64,000 bases of DNA from CALCLY01 sp900552775 (GTDB taxonomy: Bacteria > Bacillota > Clostridia > UMGS1883 > UMGS1540). The translations under genes were made by a program, and so were the position numbers. This document shows, one piece after another, positions 61,947-64,000 of this stretch (its first letter is position 1; each line of letters opens with the position of its first letter). Below the pieces are notes generated by a model, which did not search any database, was not told where the DNA came from, and saw only the letters and a program-made list of their open reading frames with translations. Location of the stretch: contig CALCLY010000016.1 of the NCBI GenBank assembly GCA_937966555.1, forward strand, positions 62,001 to 126,000, given 5' to 3'.

Positions 61947-62168
61947 ATGCGTACACTGAAACAGGCAAAAATCGGGGAAACGGTTACGGTTGTAAAGCTG
62001 CACGGCGAAGGCGCCGTAAAGCGCAGACTTATGGACATGGGTATAACAAAGGGCGTATCCGTTTTCATAAGAAAGGTAGCGCCTTTGGGCGACCCCGTTG
62101 AAGTTACCGTCCGCGGCTATGAGCTTTCGCTCAGAAAAGCGGACGCAGAAATGATTGAGGTTGAGTAA
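61947..62168 (+). CDS. feoA: FeoA-domain protein (second copy)
   Basis: The 73-residue protein is a second FeoA domain (KIGETVTVVKLHGEGAVKRR, MDMGITKGV, VRGYELSLRKADAEMIEV), clearly different from the first copy and closer to the standard FeoA form. AAGGAGG precedes the start. It lies 23 bases behind the first copy and 27 bases before feoB. Confidence 0.95.
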   Translation: MRTLKQAKIGETVTVVKLHGEGAVKRRLMDMGITKGVSVFIRKVAPLGDPVEVTVRGYELSLRKADAEMIEVE

Positions 62169-62195
62169 CATCAGCCCGGAAAGAGAGGAAAAGGT

Positions 62196-64000
62196 ATGAA
62201 TAATATCAGAATTGCCCTTGCAGGTAACCCAAACTGCGGCAAAACCACACTGTTTAACGCTCTGACAGGTTCAAACCAGTTCGTGGGAAACTGGCCGGGC
62301 GTTACCGTAGAGAAAAAAGAAGGAAAACTTAAAAAACATGAAGGCGTAACAATTACAGACCTTCCCGGAATTTATTCGCTTTCTCCGTACACACTGGAGG
62401 AAGTTGTTGCGAGAAACTATCTTATAGACGAAAAGCCGGATGCCATCTTAAACATAATAGACGGCACGAACCTTGAGAGAAACCTGTATCTCACAACACA
62501 GCTCACCGAGCTCGGTATTCCGGTTGTAATCGCCATCAACATGATGGACGTTGTTAAGAAAAACGGAGACAAAATCAACATAGATGAGCTTTCACGTGAG
62601 CTTGGCTGCAAGATAGTTGAGATTTCCGCTCTGCGCGGCGAAGGCGTTATGCAGGCGGCGGAAGAAGCCGTAAAGGCGGCAAAAAACGGCAAAACGGTTC
62701 CTATGCACACATTCAGCGGCGCCGTTGAGCACGCAATAGCGCATATCGAAGAAGCGGTGCTTCACTCCATGCCGGAAAACGAGCAGAGATGGTACGCTAT
62801 AAAGATTTTTGAGAGAGATGCAAAAATTCTTGAAAAGCTCAAAATTGACCCCGGTGCTATGAAGCACATCGAGGCAGACATCAAAGCTGCCGAGGAAGAG
62901 CTTGACGACGATGCCGAAAGCATCATAACAAACGAGCGCTACATATATATCGCTCAGATTATAAAAGGCTGCTACAAGAAGAAAAACACAGGTAAGCTTT
63001 CAACCTCGGACAAAATCGACAGAGTTGTTACAAACCGCTGGCTCGGTCTTCCGATTTTCGCGGCTGTAATGTTCCTGGTTTACTACATTTCAATGGTCGG
63101 CATAGGCTCTGCCGCAACGGACTGGGCAAATGACGGAGTGTTCGGCGACGGCTGGCACCTCTTTGGTATAGGCACTGCGGAATATGAAGAAGTTGCGGAT
63201 GAATTTTCCGGCGCTTCCGAAGTTGTAAACGGCTTCATAGAATACGCTGCGGAAAAAGGCGTTGACACGGAAGACATTGAAGCGGCTCTCGACACGGAGT
63301 CCGAAGACTTCGACCCTGCTGCCGCAGACGAAGCTTTGTCGGAATTTAAAAATACTCTTGAAGAAGAAAACATTGACGAAGCGACATACACGGTTGTTGA
63401 CGAAGAAACAATGGCAGACGAAGAAGTTACTTCAAGCCTTGACGATTTTATTGACGCCGAGAGAGTGTATGCAAAATATGACTGCACAGAGCCCGATCCC
63501 GCAGATTACGGCATATGGGTTCCCGGCATACCGGTTCTTATAGAATCGCTTCTCAGCAAAATAAACTGTGCCGATTGGCTTTCGGGCCTTATCTTAGACG
63601 GTATAGTAGCCGGCGTGGGTGCGGTTCTCGGATTCGTTCCCCAGATGCTTGTCCTCTTTCTGCTCCTTGCGTTTTTGGAGGCATGCGGCTACATGGCAAG
63701 AATCGCGTTCGTGCTTGACAGGATTTTCAGAAAATTCGGTCTTTCGGGCAAATCGTTTATCCCGATGCTCATAGGCACGGGCTGCGGCGTTCCCGGCATT
63801 ATGGCTTCAAGAACAATTGAAAACGACCGCGACAGAAAAATGACGATCATGACCACAACATTTATCCCCTGCGGCGCAAAGGTTCCGTTTATCGCAATGA
63901 TTGCCGGCGCTATATTCGGCGGTTCGGCGTGGGTTGCAACATCGGCATACTTCGTAGGTATGGCTGCAATAATCATCTCGGGTATCATGCTTAAGAAAAC
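62196..64000 (+). CDS. feoB: Ferrous iron transporter FeoB (C-terminus beyond the window)
   Basis: GTP-dependent Fe(II) uptake through the membrane. About 601 residues are visible. The cytoplasmic G domain has GNPNCGKTTLFN (P-loop), DLPGIYSL (G3) and NMMD (G4), then a helical domain. The first membrane helix (about 288-303) is followed by a long acidic stretch (about 309-445) before the Gate motif region with GFVPQMLVLF, LIGTGCGVPGI (conserved Cys) and PCGAKVPFI. The usual protein has only a short loop at that place. The start is the ATG at 62196 behind GAGAGGAAAAGG. Under DtxR-like control with the two feoA genes. Confidence 0.96.
   Translation, partial: MNNIRIALAGNPNCGKTTLFNALTGSNQFVGNWPGVTVEKKEGKLKKHEGVTITDLPGIYSLSPYTLEEVVARNYLIDEKPDAILNIIDGTNLERNLYLTTQLTELGIPVVIAINMMDVVKKNGDKINIDELSRELGCKIVEISALRGEGVMQAAEEAVKAAKNGKTVPMHTFSGAVEHAIAHIEEAVLHSMPENEQRWYAIKIFERDAKILEKLKIDPGAMKHIEADIKAAEEELDDDAESIITNERYIYIAQIIKGCYKKKNTGKLSTSDKIDRVVTNRWLGLPIFAAVMFLVYYISMVGIGSAATDWANDGVFGDGWHLFGIGTAEYEEVADEFSGASEVVNGFIEYAAEKGVDTEDIEAALDTESEDFDPAAADEALSEFKNTLEEENIDEATYTVVDEETMADEEVTSSLDDFIDAERVYAKYDCTEPDPADYGIWVPGIPVLIESLLSKINCADWLSGLILDGIVAGVGAVLGFVPQMLVLFLLLAFLEACGYMARIAFVLDRIFRKFGLSGKSFIPMLIGTGCGVPGIMASRTIENDRDRKMTIMTTTFIPCGAKVPFIAMIAGAIFGGSAWVATSAYFVGMAAIIISGIMLKK

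Noticed and set aside
1..64000. tRNA, rRNA, CRISPR arrays, insertion sequences, prophage genes
   Set aside because: I looked for tRNA-like cloverleafs, repeated spacers, transposase and integrase motifs and saw none; a dedicated scan could still reveal small elements.

Overview
The window reads as a chromosomal segment of a strictly anaerobic, Gram-positive member of the Clostridia (Bacillota), probably an uncultured fermenter of gut or similar habitat. Grounds: several [FeFe]-hydrogenases, soluble flavin/iron-sulfur electron-transfer complexes, S-layer-homology (SLH) proteins, the aminotransferase (DapL) route to diaminopimelate, an ANTAR regulator beside glutamine synthetase, clear sigma-A-type promoters, and occasional GTG/TTG starts. 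The organism assignment is inference; no rRNA or tRNA is present. Nearly every gene lies on the minus strand.

Region 1 (1-23.2 kb) is a polysaccharide locus, visibly more A/T-rich than the rest. An AraC regulator heads a minus-strand series of two SLH proteins, a large secreted heparinase II/III-family protein and two secreted Ig/LamG-type proteins, closed by a terminator at 4555-4601. Further along the same strand lie a GH20-type hexosaminidase, an unassigned TIM-barrel-like hydrolase and the start of a polysaccharide deacetylase. A second heparinase II/III paralogue is transcribed divergently and ends in a strong terminator at 23161-23208.

Region 2 (23.2-36.8 kb) is nitrogen and amino-acid metabolism. 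A three-gene (archaeal-type) glutamate synthase and glnA are followed by an ANTAR regulator, pyrG, purF, dapF and dapL (dapL carries an apparent one-base frameshift). The glutamate synthase leader holds a textbook attenuator whose antiterminator hairpin has the A1/G4 hexaloop recognised by ANTAR proteins. Upstream are a thioesterase and three conserved proteins (UPF0210, ACT domain, UPF0340).

Region 3 (36.9-48.3 kb) is a hydrogenase/redox cluster: a sensory (group C, PAS-containing) [FeFe]-hydrogenase with an overlapping PP2C/SpoIIE phosphatase, NfnAB transhydrogenase, the bifurcating HydABC hydrogenase, a group B hydrogenase and two small thioredoxin-like ferredoxins.

Region 4 (48.7-59.9 kb) is the most striking part: one tight operon mdh-fumC-hdrB-hdrC-hdrA-flxD-flxC-flxB-flxA-frdB-frdA. 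It encodes the oxaloacetate-malate-fumarate-succinate branch together with a complete HdrABC-FlxABCD flavin-based electron-bifurcation module and a soluble fumarate reductase without membrane anchor. I infer a cytosolic bifurcating fumarate reductase that could couple NADH-driven fumarate reduction to ferredoxin reduction; that ferredoxin would feed the hydrogenases and Nfn next door. Its promoter carries a Rex-type operator over the -35/spacer and a LysR-type palindrome centred near -65; a LysR gene lies just upstream.

Region 5 (60.1-64 kb) has the LysR gene, an iron-type DtxR-family regulator and a divergent feoA-feoA-feoB ferrous-iron uptake operon (feoB runs off the end) with three DtxR-like operators. 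Iron supply fits the heavy iron-sulfur demand of regions 3 and 4.

No intergenic stretch exceeds 300 bases; the longest (19050-19337, 28850-29100, 59878-60124, 61452-61710, 4376-4643) are covered by promoter, operator, terminator or repeat entries.
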